Below are positions 20,901 to 28,868 of a stretch of DNA of 64,000 nucleotides, piece after piece. The DNA is taken from the NCBI RefSeq assembly GCF_019059575.1, contig NW_024881538.1, positions 682,001-746,000 of the forward strand, given 5' to 3'. Below the pieces are notes generated by a model. It was not told the origin of the DNA, searched no databases, and saw only the letters and a list, made by a program, of their open reading frames with translations. This stretch comes from Amphibalanus amphitrite. Its lineage: Eukaryota > Arthropoda > Thecostraca > Balanomorpha > Balanidae. The position numbers were made by a program, and so were the translations under genes. The first letter of the stretch is position 1, and each line of letters starts with the position of its first letter.

Positions 20901-21574
20901 TGTGACTTACGAACCCTGCCCCGTTCTCCCTCAGGCGACTGTCAAGCGGAGTCCTCTGACCACTGACGTGACCTCTGACCTGTGACCCCTGCCCTGTCCC
21001 CTCAGGCGACTGTCGAGCGGAGGCCTCTGACCACTGACATGACCTCTGACCTCTGTCCCCTGCCTTGTCCCCTCAGGCAACTGTCGATCGGAAGTCTGTA
21101 AACGCTGACATGACCTCTGACCTGTGACCCCTGTCCTGTCCCCTCAGGTGACTGTCGAGCGGAGGCCGCTGACCGTTCACTTTGACCTCTGACCTGACCT
21201 GTGACCCCTGCCCTGTCCCCCAGGCGACTGTCGAGCGGAGGCCGCTGACCGTTCACTTTGACCTCTGACCTGACCTGTGACCCCTGCCCTGTCCCCCCAG
21301 GCGACTGTCGAGCGGAGGCCGCTGACCGTTCACTTTGACCTCTGACCTGACCTGTGACCCCTGCCCTGTCCCCCAGGCGACTGTCGAGCGGAAGCCGCTG
21401 ACCGTTCACTTTGACCTCTGACCTGTAACCTCTGACCTGTAACCCCTGCCCCTGTCCCCCTCAGGCGACTGTCGAGCGGAGGCATCCACCAGCGGCTCGC
21501 GGTCGGCGGCTGCGGTGACCGCCGTCAGCTGGCTACTGCTCCTGGCGCTGCTACCCCTCTTCTCAGCACGGTGA
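1999..21574 (+). CDS. Secreted/GPI-anchored cysteine-rich protein, DUF7042-DUF7045 family (10 exons, 5' end missing)
   Basis: Gene-level entry. Exons: 1999-2066, 2969-3320, 4227-4363, 5669-5801, 7929-8036, 16493-16557, 17164-17238, 17690-17872, 18525-18734, 21465-21574. Joined they give 479 residues ending in TGA. Intron phases agree at all nine junctions and all introns are GT-AG, which is strong internal support. The motifs match the arthropod extracellular family annotated as DUF7044, DUF7043, DUF7042 and DUF7045 (recalled, not searched): CYICVV, CPFRGRFTF, QACPDV, CLATW, YRCFIYQ, QSGDSTCQGL, CRLPEWL, CTSGYQCAVLYRRD, YRCHGSWQENNTHFLVASPLS. The molecular function of this family is unknown to me. 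The last exon encodes a Ser/Ala-rich stretch and a hydrophobic tail ending in Ala-Arg, as in a GPI signal. The start codon and signal peptide are missing from the window. The fifth intron is 8.4 kb and full of transposons. Confidence 0.8.
2067..2968 (+). other. Intron a-b
   Basis: Intron of 902 bp with gtgagt donor and ccctttcag acceptor. I see no repeat or gene in it beyond AT-richer unique sequence. Confidence 0.6.
2969..3320 (+). CDS. Exon b: DUF7043-like core
   Basis: The largest exon (352 bp) lies between acceptor ccctttcag and donor gtgggt. It encodes RYCSPHPSLRQVC, then CPFRGRFTFNY, CADPVSRAWSC, the motif LQHQACPDVAGAERLSE and CLATWRNHDTHFMFG. These conserved cysteine and aromatic positions are those of the DUF7043-type domain. 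The exon ends in phase 2 (ag), completed by g of the next exon to Arg before YRCFIYQ. GC content is much higher than in the flanking introns. Confidence 0.85.
3321..4226 (+). other. Intron b-c
   Basis: Intron of 906 bp (donor gtgggt, acceptor gccggcag). The two reading frames around 3435-3890 show no domain. Nothing else is recognised. Confidence 0.55.
4227..4363 (+). CDS. Exon c: YRCFIYQ / QSGDSTCQGL segment, duplicated donor
   Basis: The exon begins after gccggcag and ends at donor gtgagt (4364). It encodes YRCFIYQPFDLGGGQQGFHV, QSGDSTCQGL and VMNLTN, the junction between the DUF7043-like and DUF7042-like domains. The 3' end of this exon with its donor is tandemly repeated: a second consensus donor lies exactly 45 nt downstream at 4409. 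The extension between the two is open and in phase, so it would add 15 residues including three cysteines. I take the first donor because VMNLTN followed by the next exon fits the family. Confidence 0.8.
4333..4470 (+). repeat. Tandem duplication of exon end plus splice donor (3 copies)
   Basis: Three degenerate copies of a 45-46 bp unit start at about 4333, 4379 and 4424 (core ggcacaaggtcatgaacctt). The first is the true exon end. Copy 2 keeps a consensus gtgagt donor. In copy 3 the donor is gone (ggcaaa). Confidence 0.8.
4364..5668 (+). other. Intron c-d
   Basis: Intron of about 1.3 kb. Its first 100 bp are degenerate copies of the preceding exon end and the rest is unique sequence. The chosen acceptor is ggtttcag at 5668. 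An alternative AG at about 5632 (tacgcag) is rejected because it would put a TGA in frame. Confidence 0.6.
5669..5801 (+). CDS. Exon d: DUF7042-like CRLPEWL segment
   Basis: The acceptor is ggtttcag and the donor gtgagt at 5802. In phase with exon c it reads ERRRLAKCRLPEWLTAHHEW and on to FHIFHKNHSIKVSHEQG. The C-x-(L/F)-P-x-W-(L/I) motif and the following His/Trp-rich stretch are typical of the DUF7042-like domain. It ends in phase 2 (gg), completed by g of the next exon. Confidence 0.8.
5909..6918. mobile_element. TTAA-flanked foldback MITE-like element (copy 1)
   Basis: About 1.0 kb within an intron, bounded by TTAA at 5909-5912 and 6915-6918. The inverted ends read ccgcgcaccgacggggg on the left and the complement of gtcagtgcgcggg on the right. 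Each end holds a G-run/C-run hairpin of the form gggggcggat..ccgccccc. The interior has many aggtca/tgacct half-sites and a cgcggcgctacgcgccgcgg palindrome before the right end. It has no coding capacity. TTAA duplications with CCC...GGG ends are known for piggyBac-type elements, so a non-autonomous piggyBac-like element is likely but inferred. A related copy is at 44404-45591. Confidence 0.75.
6919..7928 (+). other. Remainder of intron d-e with a ctcctcact simple repeat
   Basis: Intron sequence. A pyrimidine-rich degenerate repeat of units such as ctcctcact lies at about 7290-7385. No exon is seen. The acceptor of the next exon is gtttccag, ending at 7928. Confidence 0.6.
7929..8036 (+). CDS. 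Exon e
   Basis: The exon runs from acceptor gtttccag to donor gtaggt at 8037. It reads PGQERQDDESTKLICSQITE and continues to VVFHHSRG, and ends in phase 2 with tg. The first base of the next exon (c) makes this Cys, giving CTSGYQC. It closes the DUF7042-like domain. The downstream intron is the longest of the gene at 8.4 kb. Confidence 0.78.
8037..8179 (+). other. Start of the 8.4-kb intron e-f
   Basis: Includes a run of about 11 G at 8059-8069. No coding signal. Confidence 0.5.
8180..8465. repeat. 24-bp minisatellite (gggactgcagtaacccaccc)
   Basis: About 11 to 12 tandem units of roughly 24 bp with consensus gggactgcagtaacccaccc plus agtg, degenerate at both edges. Because 24 is a multiple of three, reading frames stay open across it on the minus strand (Trp-Val-Thr-Ala-Val repeats). 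They are not evidence of a gene. Confidence 0.85.
8466..9689 (+). other. Intron e-f, unique part
   Basis: About 1.2 kb without any recognised exon or repeat. GC-rich segment at 8990-9240. Confidence 0.5.
9690..10160. repeat. ~30-bp minisatellite (cgttatccgtctgtctcggt)
   Basis: About 15 degenerate tandem units of 25-31 bp built from cccgttatccgtctgtctcg and gttcgct. Overlapping open frames in all three plus-strand phases come from the repeat itself. Confidence 0.85.
11557..12985. mobile_element. Nested foldback element with ~165-bp inverted repeats
   Basis: The left end (11557-11722, beginning tcggtaaagctggcgtcacc) and the right end (about 12822-12985) are inverted copies that differ at only a few positions by eye. 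Between them sits a 144-bp satellite. It carries no protein-coding potential. I could not define a target duplication confidently. It lies within the hAT-like element, so it either inserted later or is that element's internal cargo. Confidence 0.75.
11845..12795. repeat. 144-bp satellite, five direct then two inverted units
   Basis: The anchor ttaatcggccctt recurs at 11862, 12006, 12150, 12294 and 12438, exactly 144 bp apart. After a breakpoint near 12574 the same unit continues in reverse orientation (gattaagggg at 12611 and 12755, again 144 bp apart). As 144 is divisible by three, a 150-codon frame stays open through the direct units. I do not regard it as a gene. Confidence 0.9.
13575..16492 (+). 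other. Rest of intron e-f
   Basis: About 2.9 kb with no recognised exon. There is a run of about 12 G near 14959. Several reading frames of 60-116 codons exist here on both strands but show no domain and no composition shift. Confidence 0.5.
16493..16557 (+). CDS. Exon f: CTSGYQC segment of DUF7045-like domain
   Basis: A short 65-bp exon between acceptor cttgtcgacag and donor gtgagt. Its first base completes the Cys codon left by exon e, giving CTSGYQCAVLYRRDRHVVEI. The C-T-S-G-Y-x-C and YRRD motifs are the start of the DUF7045-like domain. It ends in phase 1 (g). The exon is too short to stand out as a reading frame, but phase and motif agree. Confidence 0.8.
16558..17163 (+). other. Intron f-g
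   Basis: 606 bp; begins with a short (cacacc)n run at about 16570. No exon is seen. Acceptor ctcttcag. Confidence 0.6.
17164..17238 (+). CDS. Exon g
   Basis: 75 bp between acceptor ctcttcag and donor gtcagt. It encodes GDVVPSPEAACQFFDETRHN followed by FTTLVG, continuing the DUF7045-like domain. It enters and leaves in phase 1, so it is symmetric. Confidence 0.75.
17239..17689 (+). other. Intron g-h
   Basis: 451 bp with no feature recognised. Acceptor ctgaacag. Confidence 0.6.
17690..17872 (+). CDS. Exon h
   Basis: 183 bp, phase 1 on both sides, between ctgaacag and gtgaga. It encodes CPYLGRHAVIG, then RDACSGAFSTLVMGC and SDTLELRSEC, with the Cys-x-Gly and (S/T)DT(L/M)E motifs of the DUF7045-like domain. 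The donor is followed almost at once by a long GA microsatellite. Confidence 0.8.
17873..18524 (+). other. Intron h-i with (GA)n microsatellite
   Basis: 652 bp. A nearly pure GA tract runs from about 17895 to 17974, starting about 23 bp after the donor. The rest is unique sequence. Confidence 0.7.
18525..18734 (+). CDS. Exon i: YRCHGSW / LVASPLS segment
   Basis: 210 bp between ctaccggcag and donor gtcagt. It encodes YRCHGSWQENNTHFLVASPL, ARRVCFISMATGDG, EACYRSV and FNVTIN, with two N-glycosylation sequons (NNT, NVT). It ends in phase 1. If the donor is skipped, the frame runs on for 12 codons (GQCELTGCDNRD) to TAG ending at 18773. That would give a protein without the hydrophobic tail. Confidence 0.82.
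18735..20620 (+). other. Intron i-j, unique part
   Basis: About 1.9 kb without recognised exons. It has a tg-rich stretch at 18960-19050 and short ca runs near 19790. It leads into the acceptor array. Confidence 0.55.
20620..21488 (+). repeat. Minisatellite of duplicated 3' splice sites (~12 decoys plus the real one)
   Basis: Each 48-88 bp unit contains tgacctctgacctg, a C/T tract, and an exon-like start (gcgactgtcgagcggagg). Ten upstream copies keep CAG at the splice position, ending at 20735, 20808, 20886, 20934, 21005, 21076, 21147, 21223, 21300 and 21376. Two leftmost copies near 20628 and 20691 have lost it. The true acceptor ends at 21464. Spacings are 73, 78, 48, 71, 71, 71, 76, 77, 76 and 88 bp. 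Each decoy would be joined in the same frame, but those I read hit a stop within about 8-12 codons. Confidence 0.9.
21465..21574 (+). CDS. Exon j: last exon, hydrophobic/GPI-type C-terminus and stop
   Basis: The acceptor is a long C-rich tract ending ccctcag at 21464. With the phase-1 g of exon i it reads GDCRAEASTSGSRSAAAVTA, then VSWLLLLALLPLFSAR and TGA (21572-21574). The small-residue region followed by about 13 hydrophobic residues and a short end fits a GPI-attachment signal or tail anchor. This copy differs from the decoys right after the shared start: ggcatccacc replaces the ggcc..ctgacc that leads to a stop. Confidence 0.8.
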
Positions 21575-24500
21575 TAGGTCAGAGGGAGACGGACACCGCC
21601 AGTGAGGGTCAGGGATACCGCCCGGCACCAGGACAGTGTGCCTCCCGGCGACAGGACAGTGTACCGCCCGGCGCCGGGATAAAGCACCGCTCCAGCGTCA
21701 GTGTTTGGCCTGGTGAGCTGGACGGCCCTCCAGCCCCAATGTTGGCCAGGGGAGCTACATAGACAGCGCTCCCGTGCCAGTGATAGACTCTGTAGGGAGG
21801 ACGAACTCCTGACGCTGGTTTGGATCGACCACCTGGCTCGTATGGTGTCAGAGCGAGCTGGACGAAGGCACCGGGTTATCACGGATATCGCCGCGCCCTG
21901 ACAACAGAACTGCTGACCGCCGCTCCACGGTTCCAGAACAGATGGGTAATGGCGGGACAGTTGGCTGGCCACTCCCTGATGCTGTGGGCTGCTAACAGAC
22001 AGCAAAACGGACTCCCTAACACCAGGAGCCCCTCAGGCCCCAGACATCCTGCTGCGTGGTGTCGTGGTGCGCCGTGTACCACACCCATCGTGCTGGTCCC
22101 GCAGCGGTAGCGGACAGGGGCAGGTATTTTTCTATATATGCGTGAGACCGCCGGCGCGGCCGTGTGATGCGATGGAGCAGGTGCTCTCTGTGATCGGACG
22201 GAGCGAGCTAGTGCCGCTCCCGTAGCCAGTATGTGGATGAACGAGTGATTTGTGTGAGCACGTACTACACGGTACATAGGCCGGATGCAGTGGTTAGTCA
22301 TACGACACTATAATGAGATGGAGCTTGGATAGTCATCTGATCTGCCCACGTCACTGGATAAATTGGTGGTAAGCGGAGATTATTGCTTTGTGATTTGTTT
22401 TCTAAATGATCCCACATTTGTTCTCCCGTGAAGTTCAGACAAGTTGTTTAGAAACCTTCAAAAAAGGTACAGTCACTCGATTTTTCTCAAGTTTGTCTGT
22501 CTTGGCAGATCAAGCAATGCCAGAGCAAGCTTACGAACACACAAATTTGATCAGGATCGGACGATTGGACACTTCTAAAAAGAGATCTTTCGTGCTTCCC
22601 GGAAATTCACCGGAGAACAGAAGTGGGGTTTAAAAAAAGGTGTCGAATTGGTACGTTTCTGAAGCTCCCGGAAGGTAGGCGTCGCGACTGTGGCTGATTT
22701 CTTGAGACGTGGGATTTGCGGATGCATCACTGAGGCAACTGGGGGTACTGAGGAGTTCTGAGTTACTGAGACAACTGTCACCGCCGTGACTGCGAGGATA
22801 ACGTGTGCTGGCCGGGTCAGAATCGGTTGGTGTTCGCTTGTGTCGAGTGTTGCCTGCTATAAGCGACTGTGTGTGTATGTGTTTGTGTGTGCGCTCGTCA
22901 CTAGACTGCAGTCTGGGATCTCACGGCGCCGTGGGCTGCTCGGCCGGTGTGCCGGTCTGCCGCGCGGCTCGTGCCGGTACAAAGAGGCCCGCGCGCCGGC
23001 ACACGGCCCCCGCTGCTCTCTCTCCGGGCAGCTGCCCCCGCCGCTCTGCTCAGGATTCAGCGGCCCGGCGGCTGCGCGGACCAGCTCCCGTGGACAGCTG
23101 CGGCGGCTGCGACTCCGGCCGAGTTAGAATGGCAGTGTGGCGCGGGCTGTAGCGCCGCAGAAGTGTTATCTGCGGTGTTGTTTTTCTTTCAGCAGTCATT
23201 TATTTACCAGTATCGACGTTCAGTGGCACTGATATCATCACCAAGTTTATCTAGTTTTCTGGAGTCGCCTTTGTTTTTCTGTGTCTGGTCTTTTTTAAAT
23301 AACTTTGCTGTGCTCTTGCTTATATCGGTAAACCAAGATGGCTGGATCATTCGTCCAAGCCTAACGATCGTTTTACACGTGTTTTCTTATCAGTGATTTC
23401 CGGTTACTATACCGCTGTCTTGTGCCATTGTTAAGATATCCTCATTGTTAACCATACTTACTCATGCATACAAAGACGTTTTGAATATATCTCAAAGCGG
23501 AGTAAATCGACTTTGACTTGCTATGGTTTTAATGAGAATAGAGTGGTTGGCAGTGGCACCGGTGGCAAGTATGCCAACCCAACATTGTTAGCCCAAAGTA
23601 ACGTGGCCGCGGTATACAGCGCCTGCGGGCTGTGTTTCGCCAGGTCTTCGGAATTTAATTTAAGGAGGGCCCTGGGTAACCATCTACCGAGTCTAGGGGA
23701 TCAGGAGCCTGGAAGATATGCCTCCTTAGTTAGTGCACCAAGCTGTCTCTAAGAAATGAACGGAGAAGTGAGGCCGGTGCCCTCTGACTTCCCCTGCCGG
23801 CGTCGCCATACGATCCATACGATCCCAGGTGTAGAAACCGGGAGGTACGGACGCCCTCCGACTACCCGCAACAGCTCCGTCCCGGGAGTACCGTCCACCC
23901 GGTCTTCCCCGCGGCGGAGCCGTCACCCTGTTTGGTCTCGGGTCTGCTATTGCCTGGGCCACTGACCATTAGCGCAGTTATCGGTGTATTATACTGGCGG
24001 CGGCACTTAAATGCGTCGCGGGGGACTTTGGCCGCTATATATCAGCAGGGCGGATGGACGGGCGGACGCGAGGGGGCGGTCAGTGGATGGTGCTGCCGGG
24101 AGCCGCAGAGACCATCCCTCAGGGGGGGGGGGGCACAGGACGCCGATATGCGATGTGACCAGCCAGCACACAGAGTGACCGGTGGTGTAGCTGGTCGAAT
24201 TGACGGAGCTGCTCGACAAGTCTCTTGAGTCTGGAGCAATAACTGCGTCATGGTGCTAGCCGCTACGCAGTCTGCTTTTCATTTGTTACTGAATGAAACA
24301 CATAAATTAATACTTGACGAGGTAATTTCCGGATCAAATCAAGGGGTTTCCGCAGAATAATACTTCGTAATTTGGGTTTCTCAGTACCATATTCAGGTGC
24401 CGTAATTTCGTTGTACAGTCTTGTATGAACGTCAAGATTATTTTTCACCGGTGCAACACCGTTCGTATGTAGTTGAAAGACTTTCCTGGGCGCGAACTCA

Positions 24501-27085
24501 ATTAGTGGCATTTGTCGAAGCAGGCCGGAGCACTTTGATCGTCGGAGGAGCGGCGTCTAAAAGCGTCCCCGGCAGTATGTAGGTACTGAATTATGGCGTC
24601 GGTTTCCGGAGAGGCTAAATCAGCGACGCCTGGGCTGCGAGCGACACTCGGACTGTGAGTTATTCGGTGGGCGTAATGGAACGACACGGATTCTGCACAC
24701 TAGTCGCCGGCTCAAACAGGCTCGAATTGGGCACACGGTAGTCTCCGACTTACATAGACCGGAGTATCCTTCACAGCAGCAGTCGCCGAGTCAGGCAGGG
24801 CTCGGCATGTGGACGCTTTTAGGAACCAATGAAATACACAAAGGAACTGAAGCGTAGCCTTTATTAGAGACTTAGCTCGTTAATCTGCCATCTTCCATCA
24901 GGGCTGGGCAGCATGCCCGAGAGTTGCATTGCATACTTGGCACATTAACGCTGTTTTTCGCACCCTTTTTCAGATGATCATGCTCCAACGAGATCAACTA
25001 AGATCTATGCTTAGACTATAAAAGCCAATCGTTGAATTCAAATCAATGGTGTACTATGCGACTATTGATTGAATTGCGAAGGTGGGACCGGCAGATAGGT
25101 ACTCACTTGGAGCGGAGATGGCAGTCGCTAGGAGACACCTGACGACTTCCGAAAAAGCTCAACCGGCCGAAACGTTTTTCTAGCAGACATCTCAAATCAA
25201 GCCAAGGATAAAAGTCAAAACAACTATAGCATCCGTGAGGTCACACCATTTAAGGAAATATCCAAAGGCATATAACGTTATGTTAATACAAGTAAAGTAC
25301 AAGTAGGTAAGTTATCTATTGCGCAAAACTCTGAACTCCAAGCACTGGCTTTCACAGAGAAGTTACGCTACGTAGCTCTCAGCCACTACGCGATATTTTA
25401 GAGCTGTGTGTTCCGAACCGGGCTAGCCCGTCACGACTGTGTCAGAACGGTGGGGCGGTAGGCGGCGCATATCAAGTTGAGCTCTGGCGTCCCACGGCTG
25501 ATGCCGCAGCCCGACGCAGCATATTTACCTCAGCTCTGGCCTTGTGGTGTGTGTATCCGGCGGAAAATCATATTTCCGCTAACTGCAGCCACAGGGCGGC
25601 GACTGGCGGCGGGTAGCTACGACTTACGAGTCTTTTCTGAACTGGAGAGACATTTCACGCGGAACACACGGTTATACTACACCGTTTTGCGTTAGCTTTA
25701 AACCATTGGACAAAACATTTGTACACATTCGCCATGTAGGTGGCGCTACAAATGGGCGGTTGGTCACAAAGAATCACCATTGAGCAAAACTATTCGGCGG
25801 TCCTCCTCTACAACTCGGCGTTGAGCGAATGGTTCAAACTTCAACATTGTGAAAAACAAATCGTCAATGGTCGAAAATATTCGCCATATGCCAAGCTAGC
25901 CCACTAAATGCCGAAGTCTGGCGAAGTGTCAAACCGTTTTGCACATCGCTCATTTCAGTGTTCAATCTGTTTTGCTGAATAGCTAAAATGAGACACACAA
26001 CGCCGGAATAGTTGTGCTCAATGTCGATTGTCGAAATGGCTCCCCAAACAGTTATGGCGAATGGTTGAATTCAAATGCAAAAAGGTGTAGTAGACGGGGT
26101 AGAGATGCCCGGGTTGACCCACCTATCCTGGTCAGAAAACCATCGTCATTCGTCAATCCGTTTCTTTTGCGAAGATGTTCATTTTCGTGTACCTATATGG
26201 GCTATTATGGCACATCCAATAACATATCCTTGGTATGCACACTGCCGGATTCAAGGCATTTGTGGGCAAATGCCTGTGGGTAAATGGAATACGTGCATTA
26301 CGTGCATTTGGGCCAAATGCACCCTCCCAGCGCCTGAAAACGATGAAAATATATCGTTTTTGTAGAACAGTAGGAAAACTAAGCAATTTTTATTTGGAAA
26401 AGTCTGCTTATTGCCTGCTTGCATGCACTTGTTGGAAAAGCTGAATAGCACAGCAGTTCGAAAGAAATTGAAACCGAGGATGTTTCTTGATTTTGGAAAA
26501 AAAATTGGGGTAGCACCCCTCCCCCGTAGCGTCCGAGACCACCTTTCCGGATCCGGCTATGGATGTGGGATTCAACATTGATGCGCTATGCATCCAATTC
26601 CGCTAGGTCACTTATTAGCCATGGTTGATTTCAGTTTATCTACATTTTGTCCAAACATCTTCTTAGACCGTAGAGGCTTGTGATTTCATAAATTAAATGT
26701 GTTTTTCTTACATAGGTATTACGAACATTGCATAGCTTCTTCTCTGAATCTAAAATATGATGTGCACTTTTTGGGGAGCAAAATATCAAACAGTTAGACA
26801 TACTAACTACAACGCCACGTCGTGACGTCACGTCAGTCCAACAGCTGAACCAACCCACGTCACGCCAGTTCCCACAGCTGTGTCGGCCCACAGTGCAGAG
26901 CCGCGGCCCGGGCCGGCGCGGCGGATGGCACGATTAACGCCTCCCGGCCGCGGCAAACTTGCCGAGCTGCCAACTTGTGACGGCCTCCGATTACTGGCGT
27001 CGGCTTCAGTAACGACCCGGCCAATTAGAGATGAGGCCGCGGAAATCCGAGCGACGCCCAGCTGCCGGCCGAGACTGGGTGAGGG
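21575..27085. other. Intergenic, no gene recognised
   Basis: 5.5 kb, the first part being presumably the 3' UTR of the preceding gene. No exon with a recognisable domain was found on either strand. There is a G-run at 24122-24133. The segment 25143-25186 contains ctgacga and ggccgaaacg spaced as in hammerhead-ribozyme/Penelope-element ends, but with little stem complementarity. Confidence 0.5.
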
Positions 27086-27207
<122 letters not shown>

Positions 27208-27462
27208 GAGAACGGACAACGCGGAGATACGAAGAGAAGAGGTGTGCCGTGGCATGGGGCCATATTTGTGAGGACAGGTCAGGAAAGGGCGAGATTGGCT
27301 CGGTTCTGAAGCATTGTGAGGTAGGTCAGGAACTGGTGCGTAGTTAGTTCTTGTTAGATACTTGTTTTTTTTATACACCGGCGACAAGAACAGCATTTTG
27401 AACAGGCTGCCACTAAGGGGCTTAATGGCAACCAGATTAGTGAATACCTTCTCATCAATTTT

Positions 27463-27670
<208 letters not shown>

Positions 27671-27811
27671 GCATAGCACGCACTGGTCAGTGACCGGTGC
27701 GTTGGTCAGCCGTTCAGCCGTCCTCAGCACCGTGCTCCCATACAGCCCAGTCTGACGGGGCCAATGTCCTGCGGCCACCGTCTCTCCCCCTTCCGGCCTC
27801 TCTCGGGTGTC

Positions 27812-28024
27812 CAGTCTGTCTTAAAAGTACCGCGCAAAGTGACGGTGGATCCATCAAGCCTGACCGAGGAAGGGCCTGCTGAATTTGAAAGTCACCGAAG
27901 CAATTGACATCCTCGTCCATTCCCCAGGTCAATTGTTTCGGTGACTTTCAAATTCAGCAGGCCCTTCCTCGGTCAGGCTTGATGGATCCACCGTCACTTT
28001 GCGCGGTACTTTTAAGACAGACTG
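27812..28024. repeat. Near-perfect palindrome, 97-bp arms, 19-bp loop
   Basis: The left arm 27812-27908 is the reverse complement of 27928-28024 with one mismatch that I can see (gaagcaattgac against gtcaattgtttc). The loop is 27909-27927. The flanks are not duplicated. Sequence in the arms matches nothing else in the window. Confidence 0.9.
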
Positions 28025-28868
28025 TCCATCACCGTCCTTCCGGCGGTCGGCCCGGTGCGTTGTTACGGTTAGTGGCCCGGGGTGAGGCTCTGAATGCTCC
28101 CCTCACCCCATGTCATCGCCCCGGCCGCCAGCCGGCGCCGCGCCGGTCGGAAGGAAAGGAGAGCGCAGGGTCGGTGTCACTTCTGGCTAGCCCAGGGGGA
28201 CTGGTGCGGTCTGGCACTCTGCGGCCGGTGATCCTGGTGCATTGCTCAGCACAGGACAGGACAGTGTCTTTCTGAAAGAGTCGCTATCTAATTCATTGCA
28301 TCATTTAACACGCTGTTGAGTTCAGGCTATACGTTCGACACTAACTCAGTGGCAAGCGGGTCACTCAACAGAACAGTCGGAAGAACAACACAACACAGTC
28401 CAAGTGGTATACCGGCGAGAAACGGTGACCTTGTTGGGTCACTGAACAATGAACATTGAACCGGCAGGCAACACTAGCGTGCGTCTCGGCAGTTGAATCT
28501 GCATCCGTGCAGCTGCATTGTCCGGCTCATAAAGGCGGCTGAGTTATGCTGCCGTTTATGAATGCGTTCCGTCTCTCTCGCCAGCGACAACAGATGGCAG
28601 CGACAACAGATATTATCGAAGAGAAGAGCTCATCGTTACATAAAGACTTACGTATTTTTTAATGACGCACTCAACGGCGCAATTTTTAAGCGTCTATCTG
28701 CAGTCGTTTTCAAGATAATCATCAAGTTCTGCAGGACTATTTTCTCTCCGCCGCGCATGCCTTCAAGGCTCAAGTCTCCCCCTCCCAACCGCCGTCGGTT
28801 GCCATGGTGACCAGCCCCTATGGGTCCCGGCCGGCGCCCGAGACGCCGGTAGCGGCCGGCTAACAACA
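28025..28868. other. Sequence upstream of the LINE ORF
   Basis: 840 bp without a gene. The right part is presumably the 5' UTR of the LINE. The motif gcagcgacaacagat occurs twice near 28583-28610. Confidence 0.5.

Noticed and set aside
21002-21409. 135-codon minus-strand frame over the acceptor array
   Set aside because: Antisense of the splice-acceptor minisatellite; repetitive composition and no domain.
25143-25186. Hammerhead-like ctgacga ... ggccgaaacg
   Set aside because: Spacing fits but I could not pair a convincing stem II; kept only as a note.
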